A DNA stretch of 64,000 nucleotides from the NCBI RefSeq assembly GCF_003725795.1, contig NZ_RBEE01000002.1, positions 248,001 through 312,000 on the forward strand, written 5' to 3'. A program made the position numbers and the translations under genes. Numbering within the stretch: position 1 is the stretch's first letter; every line of letters starts with the position of its first letter. Under the pieces are notes generated by a model, which was given only the letters and a program-made list of their open reading frames with translations, ran no database searches and had not been told where the DNA came from. This stretch comes from Pedobacter jejuensis (GTDB lineage: Bacteria > Bacteroidota > Bacteroidia > Sphingobacteriales > Sphingobacteriaceae). This document shows positions 47,314 to 56,667 of this stretch, in pieces.

Positions 47314-48321
47314 CTAGCAACCTGTTGAAGCCCGCTTGATGAGTACTGATTTTAAAACAATGTCTTTATCATCATCCATGCCTTTTTTATTTAATATTTT
47401 GAACAAACATTTGGCTGCTTCATTGCCAATTTCAAAAGCAGGTTGTGTAATAGTTGTTAGTGAAGGATTAAGTAATTTTGCCGAACTCATGTTAGAAAAA
47501 CTCAATATTTTTACGTCTCCAGGAATGCTGAACTTCAATTCAGCACAAGCCATGTAAGCTGGAATGATAAATTCTTCTATTGATGAAAACAAGGCATCGG
47601 GTTTATGTTTTTTAAAGAGCGTTTTAATATTAGCGAAATTTACTTCCTCATCTTCGCTATAATCTAGCACAAGCTCCTCACGAAAATTAATGCCATGCGC
47701 TATTAAAGCATCTTTGTAACCTGTAAACCTGGCTGTACCTGCCGGAAGTTTACCCAAACCATATAAAAATGCGATGTTTTGACAACCACATTCAATGAAA
47801 TGCTCTGTTGCCTTAAAAGATATTTGGTAATCATCGGTGGTAATTTTAAAGGCATCTAAAGATTCATAAACCCTGTCGAAAAACACCAATGGAACTTTTT
47901 TTACCAAATCTCGGTAATAATCGCTGTTGTATTCGTTGCTCGATACCGATGTTAATATTCCATCAACCCTACCATTTAATAAACTATTGGTAAAGGATTT
48001 TTCCATTTCTGCGTCTTCATGCGTTTGATAAATCAAAACATGGTGACCGTATTTTCGGGCGATTTCTTCAATACCTTTAATGGCCAGCGAAAAGAAATTA
48101 TTAGCAACATCAGGCACAATTACCGCGATGGTTTTGGTCTTATTGCTTCTTAAATTACTTGCTGCCGGGTTTGGTGTATAATTAAGTTCTTTAGCTAGCG
48201 ATAAAACCCTGTTTTTAGTTTTCAAGCTAATTTCATAGCTATCGTTAAGTGCTTTAGAAACCGTTGCAATAGAGATGTTTAATTCTTGTGCAAGTCTTTT
48301 AATATTTACCTCTCCCGCCAT
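47314..48321 (-). CDS. LacI-family transcriptional regulator (between uronate block and PUL 3)
   Basis: It has 335 residues. The helix-turn-helix is VNIKRLAQELNISIATVSKA with hinge AASNLRSNKTKTIAVIVPDV. The sensor domain covers about 60-330 (NFFSLAIKGIEEIARKYGHH; DGILTSVSSNEYN; LTTITQPAFEIGNEAAKCLF). It is encoded between the SSS operon (same strand, 121 bases downstream) and inositol oxygenase (divergent). Matching operator-like sequences flank it on both sides. It is the best candidate to co-regulate uronate/inositol catabolism and PUL 3. The effector is unknown. The protein is a normal length with no missing domain. Confidence 0.92.
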   Translation of the reverse strand: MAGEVNIKRLAQELNISIATVSKALNDSYEISLKTKNRVLSLAKELNYTPNPAASNLRSNKTKTIAVIVPDVANNFFSLAIKGIEEIARKYGHHVLIYQTHEDAEMEKSFTNSLLNGRVDGILTSVSSNEYNSDYYRDLVKKVPLVFFDRVYESLDAFKITTDDYQISFKATEHFIECGCQNIAFLYGLGKLPAGTARFTGYKDALIAHGINFREELVLDYSEDEEVNFANIKTLFKKHKPDALFSSIEEFIIPAYMACAELKFSIPGDVKILSFSNMSSAKLLNPSLTTITQPAFEIGNEAAKCLFKILNKKGMDDDKDIVLKSVLIKRASTGC

Positions 48322-48772
48322 TTTTTATTAAAGTTTGTTAGTTATTACGCTTCTCATCTTATCACCCAAGGCAAAAGCTGTATTTAAAAAATATCTCTAT
48401 CAGCATTTGCGAAGTAAAAGTTAGTTAATCTTTTAAATAATTTAAAATACCAGAAATTATTTGGTTAATAAAACAAGTGTTGCGTTGCATTACACAACAA
48501 TTTCGCCGTTACGAAATTATAAAATAATAGTCGTATTAACATTTATTTAATATGCTACTGGTAATGCAGATTAAATTTATCAAAAGTGGTGTTGAAAAAC
48601 CAGCCCTTAAACAAAATCAAATAATTGATTTACAGATAAATATATAATTTTTTAGAAGGTTACGTAATCGTTTAAGTAAATAAACTTGGCAAATTATTAA
48701 GGTTTGTGTTTTCAAAAACTCAACTTTAACTATTCAAAAAAAGCAATTTTTAACCAAATTATTTCTAGCCTT
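48322..48772. promoter_or_regulatory. 451-base divergent intergenic region between LacI gene and inositol oxygenase
   Basis: AT-rich region without a convincing small gene. It must hold the promoters of the LacI gene (leftward) and of the inositol oxygenase/PUL 3 operon (rightward). The only recognisable elements are the LacI-like operator at 48660-48674 and, 6 bases after it, TAAACTTG (48681-48688). The latter matches the Bacteroidota -7 consensus TAnnTTTG at all but one position. If real, the operator overlaps the core promoter and would repress. Confidence 0.5.
48660..48674. promoter_or_regulatory. LacI-type operator-like sequence upstream of inositol oxygenase
   Basis: TTACGTAATCGTTTA agrees with the sequence at 47266-47280 in 13 of 15 positions. 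It lies 99 bases before the preferred inositol oxygenase start. Confidence 0.55.
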
Positions 48773-49660
48773 ATGAGAAACGAAAACCTAGTTTCGGGGG
48801 AAGACCAAAATCCTTTGAAAAATCTTGATCAGTGGGAAGAGGATATATTAACACGCTATCCAGACCCAGCAAACATTAATTCTGATAAAGCAGAAGAACA
48901 GTTTAGAAATTATGAAGAAACTGAAAAAGATGGTGTAAAAGAATTTTACAAGTTAAACCACACTTATCAAACTTACGATTTCGTTCAGCAGAAAAAGGCA
49001 GAATATTTAAAGTTTGACAAAGAAGAAATGCCAATTTGGAGTGCATTTGATTTCTTAAACAGATTGGTAGATGATTCAGATCCGGATACGGATTTAGACC
49101 AGATGCAACATTTACTTCAAACTTCAGAAGCGATTCGCAATGATGGTCATCCAGATTGGATGGTCTTGGTTGGCTTAATTCACGATATGGGTAAAGTACT
49201 TTGCTTGTACGGAGAATCACAATGGGCGGTTGTTGGCGATACTTTCCCTGTAGGTTGCGCTTACTCTGATAAAATTGTTTATCCTGAATTTTTTAGCTTA
49301 AACCCCGATTTTCACAACCCAACCTATCAAACCAAATTAGGTGTTTACAGCCAAAATTGTGGTTTGGATAACGTTGATATGTCATGGGGACATGATGAAT
49401 ATGTTTACCACATGATGAAGCCATACATACCAGAACCTGGTTTATATATGCTTCGTTACCACTCTTTTTATTCGCAGCACCGCGAAAATGCTTACGACCA
49501 CTTAATGAGTGAAAAAGACCACGAAATGTTTAAATGGGTTAGGCTTTTCAATCCTTATGATTTGTACTCAAAAAACCCAAACCAAAAAAGCTGGGAAGAA
49601 CTAAAACCTTATTACGAAGCTTTGGTGAGCAAGTATTTGCCAACCAACATAAAATTTTAA
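48773..49660 (+). CDS. Inositol oxygenase (MIOX family)
   Basis: This cytoplasmic di-iron dioxygenase (EC 1.13.99.1) opens myo-inositol with O2 to D-glucuronate. It has 295 residues from the ATG at 48773. A longer frame begins with TTG at 48704 but adds residues without homology. All six iron ligands of the HD-type fold are present with the right order and spacing: H113 (QMQHLL), H137 and D138 (LIHDMGK), H207 (SWGHDEY), H230 (RYHSFYSQH) and D263 (FNPYDLYSK). It compares with 98/123/124/194/220/253 in the mouse enzyme as I remember it. It is the first gene of the rightward block, 66 bases before susC of PUL 3. The product glucuronate links it to mannonate dehydratase at 42802. MIOX is mainly known from eukaryotes but has Bacteroidota homologues. 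Confidence 0.95.
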   Translation: MRNENLVSGEDQNPLKNLDQWEEDILTRYPDPANINSDKAEEQFRNYEETEKDGVKEFYKLNHTYQTYDFVQQKKAEYLKFDKEEMPIWSAFDFLNRLVDDSDPDTDLDQMQHLLQTSEAIRNDGHPDWMVLVGLIHDMGKVLCLYGESQWAVVGDTFPVGCAYSDKIVYPEFFSLNPDFHNPTYQTKLGVYSQNCGLDNVDMSWGHDEYVYHMMKPYIPEPGLYMLRYHSFYSQHRENAYDHLMSEKDHEMFKWVRLFNPYDLYSKNPNQKSWEELKPYYEALVSKYLPTNIKF

Positions 49661-49726
49661 CTACAAACAATCAATTTTTTTATAACCAAATAACAAACAA
49701 TTTATGAACCTAAATTTACAAAAATC

Positions 49727-52700
49727 ATGAGATTAAAATGTACAAGTTTAAAGTATGGCAGCATTCTTTTGCTGCTCTTACTTATTGGACAATCTTTCAA
49801 CTTTGCATACGCACAAACGGATAGAAAAATTTCAGGTAGTTTATTAGACAATACCAATCAGCCTATTATTGGAGCTTCGGTTTCGGTTAAAGGCACAAGC
49901 AAAGCCGTATCAACAGGCACCGATGGATCGTTCAGTATTATGGCAAAAACAGGAGATGTAATTCTGTTTAGCTTTATGGGTTACGAAACAAAAGAATTAA
50001 TCGTAACTACAGCATCAACTTACAAAGTAACCATTGCCGAAGCAAGCGCTACCTTAACTGATGTTGTTGTAGTTGGTTACGGAAAAAGTACTCGAAAGGC
50101 ATTAACCAGTTCAATATCAACCATAAAAGGTGATGATTTAAACAAAGGTGCTATAAGTGATGTTGGGCAAATGCTACAAGGTAAAGTACCTGGTTTGAAC
50201 ATAACCAGAAGTGGAGACCCAAACCGATCGGCAGCTATTATTTTACGTGGTGCTTCTACCCTGCGTGAAGGCGCACAATCGCCATTATTTGTAATTGATG
50301 GTGTGGTTGGTGCTGATATTTCTATCCTTGCTCCAGATGATATTGCATCGATTGATGTATTAAAAGATGCTGCTGCTGCCGCAATTTATGGTAACAGGGC
50401 TGCAAACGGAGTAATTATGGTTACCACCAAAAAAGGTGTAGCCGGACAAACTCAATTATCATACAGTGGTTATTTCGGAGTAGAGAACGTTTCCAATCAG
50501 TATGAAATGATGAATTCTGACCAGCTGAAAGCATTTTTAGCTAAAAATAATTCTTCACTTACGCCAGCTAATGATAAAGGTGCCAATACCAATTGGCAAA
50601 ACGAAGTGCAACGTACAGATGCGATTTCTTACAACCATAACATTTCTTTTAGTGGTGGTACAGAAAGAACGACTTACAATGCTAGTTTAAATTATTTCAA
50701 GCAACAAGGTATCATCAAAACCAGTGATTTAGATCGTTTTATTGGTCGCGTTGGTGTAGAGCAAAAAGCCCTTAACGATAAATTAAAATTAGGTTTTAGC
50801 TTAACCAATTCGGTAAGCAATTCTAATCTTGTACCTTATCGCAATACAGTTTTATCGCAAATGCTAACTTATTTGCCAACGGCTCCGGTAAAAAATGCTG
50901 ATGGTTCATATTTCGACAACTTAACTCAATCGAATTATTACAACCCAGTATCAATGCTAGAAAATGCTCAAGAGAATTTAAAGTACAAAAACTTACTTGG
51001 TAGTTTTACGGCTAACTTGAAACTTCCTTTCGGCTTTTCTTATGATGTTGCGGCTTCGTATCAAAACTATCAAACGGTTTATGGCGCATTTTACAACAGC
51101 ATTTATACTTCGAGATATAACAACGTTCGTAACACTCCAGATCCACCTGCAAATCCTTCAATTGTTTCATTAATTGGTCAGAATGGTGTGGGTGTTAGAA
51201 ATGCTTATCAAAGCACAAATAAAATCATCGAAACCTATTTAACTTGGGATCGTAAATTCGGAGACCACTCTATTAACGCGGTAATTGGTTATTCATATCA
51301 AAACTCAGTAATTGGAGATGGTGTTCAAGCATCATCAACAAACTTTCCAATTAATCAGGTTGGTTATTATAACTTAAGTTTAGGAAACCCATATGCAGTA
51401 AAAGATTTTAGAGTAGATTACGGAGGTAATACCTATCAAGAAGTTTTGTTAATTTCTGATTTTGCGAGGGTTAACTATAACTACAAAAACAAATATGTTT
51501 TGCAGGGTTCGATAAGAAAAGATGGTTCATCTGTTTTTGGTAGAAACGAGCAATGGGGTTACTTTCCTTCTGTAGGTGGTGCCTGGAATATCGATCAGGA
51601 AAACTTTATGAAAAACCAAAACCTGTTAACAACCTTAAAGTTAAGAGCAAGTTATGGTATTGCTGGTAACTCAGCTGGCTTTAATCCACTTACTACAAAA
51701 TTAATTTATGGTAGTGTAGGTCAGTTTTACTATAACGGTATTAACGAATCGGCAATTGGAGCTGTTCAAAATGAAAACCCAGATTTACGTTGGGAAAAAA
51801 CAGCAACGACTAACATCGGAACTGATTTCAGTTTATTTAAAGGCAGATTAAGCGGTTCATTCGATTGGTATAATAAGCTAACAAGCGATTTAATTTTTGA
51901 ATACGACGTAGATCCTAACATTTACCCTGTTGGAAGATTAACAGCAAACGTTGGTAAAATGAGCAACAAAGGTTTTGAGTTTGTATTAAACGCAACACCT
52001 GTTGCAGGCAAAGATTTTTTCTGGACAACAGGAATAAACTTAGCACGAAACGTAAATAAAATTGTAAGTCTATCTGATAGCAGATTAGCCTTAGCGAAAG
52101 TATATACCGTTCAACCTGATGGCGGTGGCCAAACAGGTGCTACAGTACAGCTGTTAGAGCCAGGTTTACCAATCGGAACCTTCTACACTTTTAAATATGC
52201 AGGTAAAAATGCTGCAGGTGTGTCTCAATATTATGATGCAAAAGGAAATTTGACTACTACCCCATCTAACAGAACAGATTATTATGCAGTTGGAAATGCA
52301 CAACCAAAAGCATTAATCGGCTGGACAAACAACATCAGTTATCGCAATTTCGATTTTAGTGTTTTCATGAGAGCGGTATTGGGTAATAAGATTATGAACA
52401 TCACCAGAGCAGATTTGTTCCGTCCGAATACGGCGCAGTTTACAAATATCCCGGTAGAAGTTGCAGATGAATCTACAGCAGATTTTAACTCTTACAGGTA
52501 TTCATCTCGATTTGTAGAGAACGGAAGTTACCTTCGTTTAGATAACACTACGCTAGGTTATACTTTCAGAAAAGGTATTCCAGGAGTTAAATCTTTACGC
52601 CTGTACGCCACAGCAAACAATTTATTTGTAATTACCGGCTACAAAGGCATCGATCCAGAGATTAATCAAGGTGGTATTGCTCCTGGTGTAGATACCAATA

Positions 52701-52756
52701 ACTTCTATCCAAAAACCAGAACATTTTTATTCGGTTTAAATGTATCATTTAACTAA
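49727..52756 (+). CDS. SusC/RagA-family TonB-dependent transporter (PUL 3)
   Basis: This outer-membrane importer has 1009 residues. The signal peptide ends near FAYAQ and a carboxypeptidase-D-like domain spans about 35-115 (SGSLLDNTNQPIIGASVSVK). TonB box TDVVVVGYGK is followed by a plug (about 120-235) with SPLFVIDGVVG and VLKDAAAAAIYGNRAA, then a barrel ending LFGLNVSFN. It follows inositol oxygenase by 66 bases and precedes susD by 12 bases. The imported glycan is not known; the downstream enzymes suggest one with alpha-glucosamine and alpha-mannose residues. Confidence 0.95.
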   Translation: MRLKCTSLKYGSILLLLLLIGQSFNFAYAQTDRKISGSLLDNTNQPIIGASVSVKGTSKAVSTGTDGSFSIMAKTGDVILFSFMGYETKELIVTTASTYKVTIAEASATLTDVVVVGYGKSTRKALTSSISTIKGDDLNKGAISDVGQMLQGKVPGLNITRSGDPNRSAAIILRGASTLREGAQSPLFVIDGVVGADISILAPDDIASIDVLKDAAAAAIYGNRAANGVIMVTTKKGVAGQTQLSYSGYFGVENVSNQYEMMNSDQLKAFLAKNNSSLTPANDKGANTNWQNEVQRTDAISYNHNISFSGGTERTTYNASLNYFKQQGIIKTSDLDRFIGRVGVEQKALNDKLKLGFSLTNSVSNSNLVPYRNTVLSQMLTYLPTAPVKNADGSYFDNLTQSNYYNPVSMLENAQENLKYKNLLGSFTANLKLPFGFSYDVAASYQNYQTVYGAFYNSIYTSRYNNVRNTPDPPANPSIVSLIGQNGVGVRNAYQSTNKIIETYLTWDRKFGDHSINAVIGYSYQNSVIGDGVQASSTNFPINQVGYYNLSLGNPYAVKDFRVDYGGNTYQEVLLISDFARVNYNYKNKYVLQGSIRKDGSSVFGRNEQWGYFPSVGGAWNIDQENFMKNQNLLTTLKLRASYGIAGNSAGFNPLTTKLIYGSVGQFYYNGINESAIGAVQNENPDLRWEKTATTNIGTDFSLFKGRLSGSFDWYNKLTSDLIFEYDVDPNIYPVGRLTANVGKMSNKGFEFVLNATPVAGKDFFWTTGINLARNVNKIVSLSDSRLALAKVYTVQPDGGGQTGATVQLLEPGLPIGTFYTFKYAGKNAAGVSQYYDAKGNLTTTPSNRTDYYAVGNAQPKALIGWTNNISYRNFDFSVFMRAVLGNKIMNITRADLFRPNTAQFTNIPVEVADESTADFNSYRYSSRFVENGSYLRLDNTTLGYTFRKGIPGVKSLRLYATANNLFVITGYKGIDPEINQGGIAPGVDTNNFYPKTRTFLFGLNVSFN

Positions 52757-52768
52757 TCCATAAAGAAG

Positions 52769-54364
52769 ATGAAAAATCTTATCAATATAACTGCAGGAGC
52801 CTTATTAGCCATGGCTACTTTTTCTTCCTGCCAAAAACTGGATGTGGATGTAAAAACACAACTAACACCAGAAACCTTTCCGCAAACAGATCAACATTAT
52901 ATTCAACTTACAGGGCAAGTTTATGCACAGCTTCGTGGCATTAGTGTAGAATATTTTTTCTTACAAAGCTTAAGTACCGATGAAGCGATTATGCCTGCAA
53001 GAGGTGGTAACTGGTACGATGGTGGTCGTTACGAACAACACACGAAACATACTTGGGATAAAGATAACGCACATATTGGTGGCGTATGGACCTTCCTTTC
53101 TACAACCATAAGTAAAGCAAATCAAAGTCTTTACTTAATAAAAGATGCGCCTGAAACTACAGCAAAAAAAACAGCAACAGCTGAAATGCGTACGGTTAGA
53201 GCATTAGCACTTTATATGATGATGGACCTTTGGGGAAATGTGCCAATTGTAACTCAATTTGGTGATGTAACGCCACCAGAAACCAAATCGAGAGCAGAAG
53301 TATTTGCTTTTATAGAGAAAGAAGTTAAAGAAGCTATTCCAGATTTAAGCTCGGTTGTGGGTGTACCAACTTACGGCAGACCAACAAAGTATGCAGCTTA
53401 TGCTTTATTGGCTAAAATGTTTTTAAATGCAGAAGTTTATATTGGTACAAACCGTTATAATGATGCTGTTGCCATGTGCGATAACATTATTGCAGCTACC
53501 GGTGCACCATTTAGTTTAGAAACCGATTATCGTAAAATGTTCTTTATTGATAACGGACCTCAAACCAAAGAATTTATTTTTGCTATTCCTTACGATGCTT
53601 CATTTAGCGGAGGATATATGTTTTATGCAAGATATTCTTTGCCTCGTTCATTACAAGCGAAGTTTAGCTTAAAACATACGCCAAGCGCTCCAATGAGTAC
53701 TTTACCAGAATATTATGCAAACTTCAACGACCCTAATGACAAACGTAATGCGCAATGGATTAGAGGTTTACAGTTTAATAACGACGGAACATCTGTTACG
53801 GTAACCACTACCAAAAAAGGTTACGATCAGTTTTACACAGGTTCTGATGGTGCGGCTCCTTTAACTTATCAGGTTAACATTACACCAAATGTTACTTTAA
53901 GAGATGCAACTCGTCCTTTTGATGCCGGAAATGATGAAATTGCCTGGAATATGGGCTTCCGAAATAATAAATTTTACTGCGATAGTACTTCATCGAACAG
54001 AAATCAAAATAATGATTTACCGGTATTTAGATATTCAGATATTCTTTTGATGAAAGCTGAGGCTATTCTTCGTGGTGCAACACCAACGCAAGGTCAAACT
54101 GCTTTATCTTTGGTAAACCAATTACGTGCTGTAAGAACGACTTCACCAGCTTGGACTGCAGTAACGCTAGAAGACCTTTACAAAGAACGTTGCAGAGAAA
54201 TGGCTTGGGAAACCTGGCATAGAAATGATATGATTCGTTTTGGCAAATTCGAAGGAACTTGGGGTTTCAAAACAGATGCACAAACGTTCCATCGCCTGTT
54301 CCCTATTCCTGCTACGGCAACTTTATTAAACCCAAAATTAAAACAAAATCCGGGTTACAATTAA
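52769..54364 (+). CDS. SusD/RagB-family lipoprotein (PUL 3)
   Basis: It has 531 residues with lipobox Cys21 (TFSSC before QK). It contains the SusD start KLDVDVKTQLTPETFPQ, TPR helices with MRTVRALALYMMMDLWGNVP, and the RagB/SusD end with FRYSDILLMKAEAIL and RCREMAWETWHRNDMIRFG. It is the glycan-capture lid for the SusC encoded 12 bases upstream. A strong intrinsic terminator lies right after its stop codon, which should lower expression of the enzyme genes that follow. No unusual feature in the protein itself. Confidence 0.95.
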   Translation: MKNLINITAGALLAMATFSSCQKLDVDVKTQLTPETFPQTDQHYIQLTGQVYAQLRGISVEYFFLQSLSTDEAIMPARGGNWYDGGRYEQHTKHTWDKDNAHIGGVWTFLSTTISKANQSLYLIKDAPETTAKKTATAEMRTVRALALYMMMDLWGNVPIVTQFGDVTPPETKSRAEVFAFIEKEVKEAIPDLSSVVGVPTYGRPTKYAAYALLAKMFLNAEVYIGTNRYNDAVAMCDNIIAATGAPFSLETDYRKMFFIDNGPQTKEFIFAIPYDASFSGGYMFYARYSLPRSLQAKFSLKHTPSAPMSTLPEYYANFNDPNDKRNAQWIRGLQFNNDGTSVTVTTTKKGYDQFYTGSDGAAPLTYQVNITPNVTLRDATRPFDAGNDEIAWNMGFRNNKFYCDSTSSNRNQNNDLPVFRYSDILLMKAEAILRGATPTQGQTALSLVNQLRAVRTTSPAWTAVTLEDLYKERCREMAWETWHRNDMIRFGKFEGTWGFKTDAQTFHRLFPIPATATLLNPKLKQNPGYN

Positions 54365-54380
54365 TTACCTTTTTACAAGA

Positions 54381-54424
54381 AGAAATTCCTCTAATTACTA
54401 TTTTAGAGGAATTTCTTTTTTTTT
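54381..54424 (+). terminator. Intrinsic terminator between susD and the enzyme genes of PUL 3
   Basis: A perfect 14-bp stem, AGAAATTCCTCTAA (54381-54394) with TTAGAGGAATTTCT (54403-54416), has an 8-base loop and is followed by a run of nine T (54416-54424). It lies 17 bases after the susD stop codon and 26 bases before the phosphatase start. This is a textbook rho-independent terminator placed inside what otherwise looks like one operon. Confidence 0.9.
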
Positions 54425-54449
54425 ATAATCCACATCCTAAGTTCAAATT

Positions 54450-55430
54450 ATGGTTAAACGATTACTTTTTATTTTACCATTGCTTGCCGCTGGTTCTTTA
54501 TATGCACAGGTTTTAACAAAAGCAACTGCAACTGGAACAATCGCATCAAAAAACATTACTAAAGATGCCACTTCGCTAAACTTTATTGCCATGGGCGATT
54601 GGGGTCGCAACGGTGCAGACCACCAAAAGCAGGTTGCAAAACAAATGGGCATAACTGCTTCTGATGTTAAAGCTCAATTCATTATTTCTACAGGCGATAA
54701 TTTTTATCCAAGTGGTGTAATTAGCGAGCAAGATCCTTTATTTAAATATTCATTTGAAGACATTTACACTGATTTTTCACTACAATGGGATTGGTATTCG
54801 GTATTGGGAAACCACGACTATAAATCAAATCCTGATGCACAGGTTGCCTATTCTAAAATAAGCAGAAGATGGAAAATGCCAGCACGTTATTTTGCAAAGA
54901 AATTCCCAATAAACGGCGATTTAAATAATCAGGTTTTGATTGCTTTTATTGACACAAATCCATTGATACCAGAGTTTTACAAAAATTCGGAATATGGTCC
55001 GAATGTAAAGGGACAAGATACCACAGCACAAAAAAGATGGCTTGCCAAAACACTTGATGATAAAGACGAATCAATAAAATGGAAAATAGTTGTTGGTCAC
55101 CACCCGATGTTTACAGGTGGTAGCAGAACCGAAGGCTACGATACCAAAGCCATTCGCAATTCACTAAAACCTGTTTTAGATAAATATGCAGTAGATGTTT
55201 ACCTCACCGGCCACGAACATAGCTTACAATACATTAAGCCTGAAGGCAAAACGCATCATTTTATTTCTGGTGCAGCATCAGAAAAAACACCTGTGAAATT
55301 AATTCCTGATGCGGAAGTTGTAGCATCAGAGTATGGTTTTATGCTGTTTTCGGTAAACAAAGACCAATTACGTGTTCAAATGATTAATGATGAAGGTTAC
55401 ATCATTTACACTACTGTAATTAAAAAATAA
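54450..55430 (+). CDS. Purple-acid-type metallophosphoesterase (acid phosphatase)
   Basis: This exported phosphomonoesterase-like protein has 326 residues and a signal peptide ending LYAQ. The dinuclear-metal motifs of purple acid/tartrate-resistant phosphatases are all present: GDWG (49-52), GDNFY (82-86), GNHD (N121-D123), VVGHHP and TGHEH near residues 215-270. Overall length fits the single-domain mammalian type-5 enzymes rather than the larger plant ones. In the locus it stands 9 bases before the membrane N-acetyltransferase gene and precedes GH89. I infer that it removes phosphate from a phosphorylated glycan fragment, for example inositol phosphate made from a GPI or GIPC headgroup. 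General phosphate scavenging is the plain alternative. Confidence 0.88.
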   Translation: MVKRLLFILPLLAAGSLYAQVLTKATATGTIASKNITKDATSLNFIAMGDWGRNGADHQKQVAKQMGITASDVKAQFIISTGDNFYPSGVISEQDPLFKYSFEDIYTDFSLQWDWYSVLGNHDYKSNPDAQVAYSKISRRWKMPARYFAKKFPINGDLNNQVLIAFIDTNPLIPEFYKNSEYGPNVKGQDTTAQKRWLAKTLDDKDESIKWKIVVGHHPMFTGGSRTEGYDTKAIRNSLKPVLDKYAVDVYLTGHEHSLQYIKPEGKTHHFISGAASEKTPVKLIPDAEVVASEYGFMLFSVNKDQLRVQMINDEGYIIYTTVIKK

Positions 55431-55439
55431 TCAGCAAAA

Positions 55440-56666
55440 ATGAATTCAACGAAAGCGATTGATGAGGAAAAACTTGCTACCAAAAGCAAGAGATTAATTT
55501 CTTTAGATGCGCTTCGTGGTTTCGATATGTTTTGGATTGTGAGTGGCGAAGGAATTTTCCACGGTTTAGCTAACGGAATAAAAGATGAAAATGAATTGGT
55601 AAGAAACCCAACAAACTGGGTGATTGCCACCAATGATAATCTTTCTGTTTTTGAAAAATTTCTAGTTGGAATAAGCAATCAATTACACCATTCTCACTGG
55701 AATGGATTTACTTTTTACGATTTAATTTTCCCTTTGTTCATTTTTATCTCCGGTGTATCTATGCCTTTTTCTTATCAAAAATATTTTGATGATAAAAAGA
55801 CAAATAGCGCATTAACAAAGAAAATTTATACTGCATTAATAAAAAGAACGCTAATACTGCTAATTTTAGGTGTAATTATAAATGGCTTATTTAAATGGAA
55901 CGGCTATGAGAATACTCGCTTTGCAAGTGTACTCGGACGAATAGCGCTTTCTACCTTTTTCGCAGCAGTAATTTATTTAAACTGCTCATTACGCAAACAA
56001 ATTATTTGGTTTTCTACCATTCTAATCGGTTACTATCTTATAATGCAATTTGTACCTGTACCTAATTTTGGAGCAGGCATATTCACACCCGAAGGAAATT
56101 TATCAGCCTATATAGACAGACAATTCTTACCTGGAAAACTGCACCGTGTGGTTTACGATCCGGAAGGCTTGTTAAGTACAATTCCAGCCGTTTGCTCTGC
56201 GCTGATTGGTGTTTTTGTGGGTACCTTCATAAAATCTACTTACATAAACTTAAATCCTAAAAAAAAGGTATTGGTTTTACTTGCAACAGGTTTGTTAAGC
56301 ATTTCTATTGGTTTAATTTGGAGCTTAATTTTCCCCATCAATAAAACCATGTGGACAAGCTCTTTTGTTTTATTTGCTGGCGGATTTAGCATCTTGTTAT
56401 TTGCAGTGTTCTATTTTGTTATCGATGTAAAATCATTCAAAAACTGGAGTATGCCTTTGGTTTGGTTCGGTACAAATTCTATTCTGATTTACGTTTTTGC
56501 GCATGGTTTATTCAATTTCGAATCTACCGCTACATTTCTTTTCGGAGGTATAATCGATAAAATCCCAAGCGTTTACCAGCAAGCAGGCGTGTGGACGGGT
56601 GTTTTAATTATTCAGTTGTTTCTCCTAAAATTTCTCTACGATAAAAAGTTGTTCCTAAAAATTTGA
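55440..56666 (+). CDS. HGSNAT/NagX-like transmembrane acyltransferase (COG4299/DUF5009 type)
   Basis: This inner-membrane protein has 408 residues and about 10-11 hydrophobic helices. The start RLISLDALRGFDMFWIV is the family signature. HSHWNGFTFYDLIFPLFIFI aligns with the loop of human heparan-alpha-glucosaminide N-acetyltransferase that carries the catalytic His (here H84, with W87-N88-G89 after it). Human HGSNAT uses cytosolic acetyl-CoA to acetylate terminal alpha-linked glucosamine on the other side of the membrane. The next gene, 1 base away, is GH89, homologue of human NAGLU, which acts directly after HGSNAT. I infer the same two-step chemistry here: acetylate alpha-GlcN in the periplasm, then release GlcNAc. 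The family also includes bacterial NagX proteins of uncertain function, so activity is not proven. Confidence 0.85.
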   Translation: MNSTKAIDEEKLATKSKRLISLDALRGFDMFWIVSGEGIFHGLANGIKDENELVRNPTNWVIATNDNLSVFEKFLVGISNQLHHSHWNGFTFYDLIFPLFIFISGVSMPFSYQKYFDDKKTNSALTKKIYTALIKRTLILLILGVIINGLFKWNGYENTRFASVLGRIALSTFFAAVIYLNCSLRKQIIWFSTILIGYYLIMQFVPVPNFGAGIFTPEGNLSAYIDRQFLPGKLHRVVYDPEGLLSTIPAVCSALIGVFVGTFIKSTYINLNPKKKVLVLLATGLLSISIGLIWSLIFPINKTMWTSSFVLFAGGFSILLFAVFYFVIDVKSFKNWSMPLVWFGTNSILIYVFAHGLFNFESTATFLFGGIIDKIPSVYQQAGVWTGVLIIQLFLLKFLYDKKLFLKI

Positions 56667-56667
56667 T

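Noticed and set aside
48704..48772. N-terminal extension of inositol oxygenase from a TTG codon
   Set aside because: The extra 23 residues have no MIOX homology and overlap the region where the promoter should lie. ATG at 48773 fits better.
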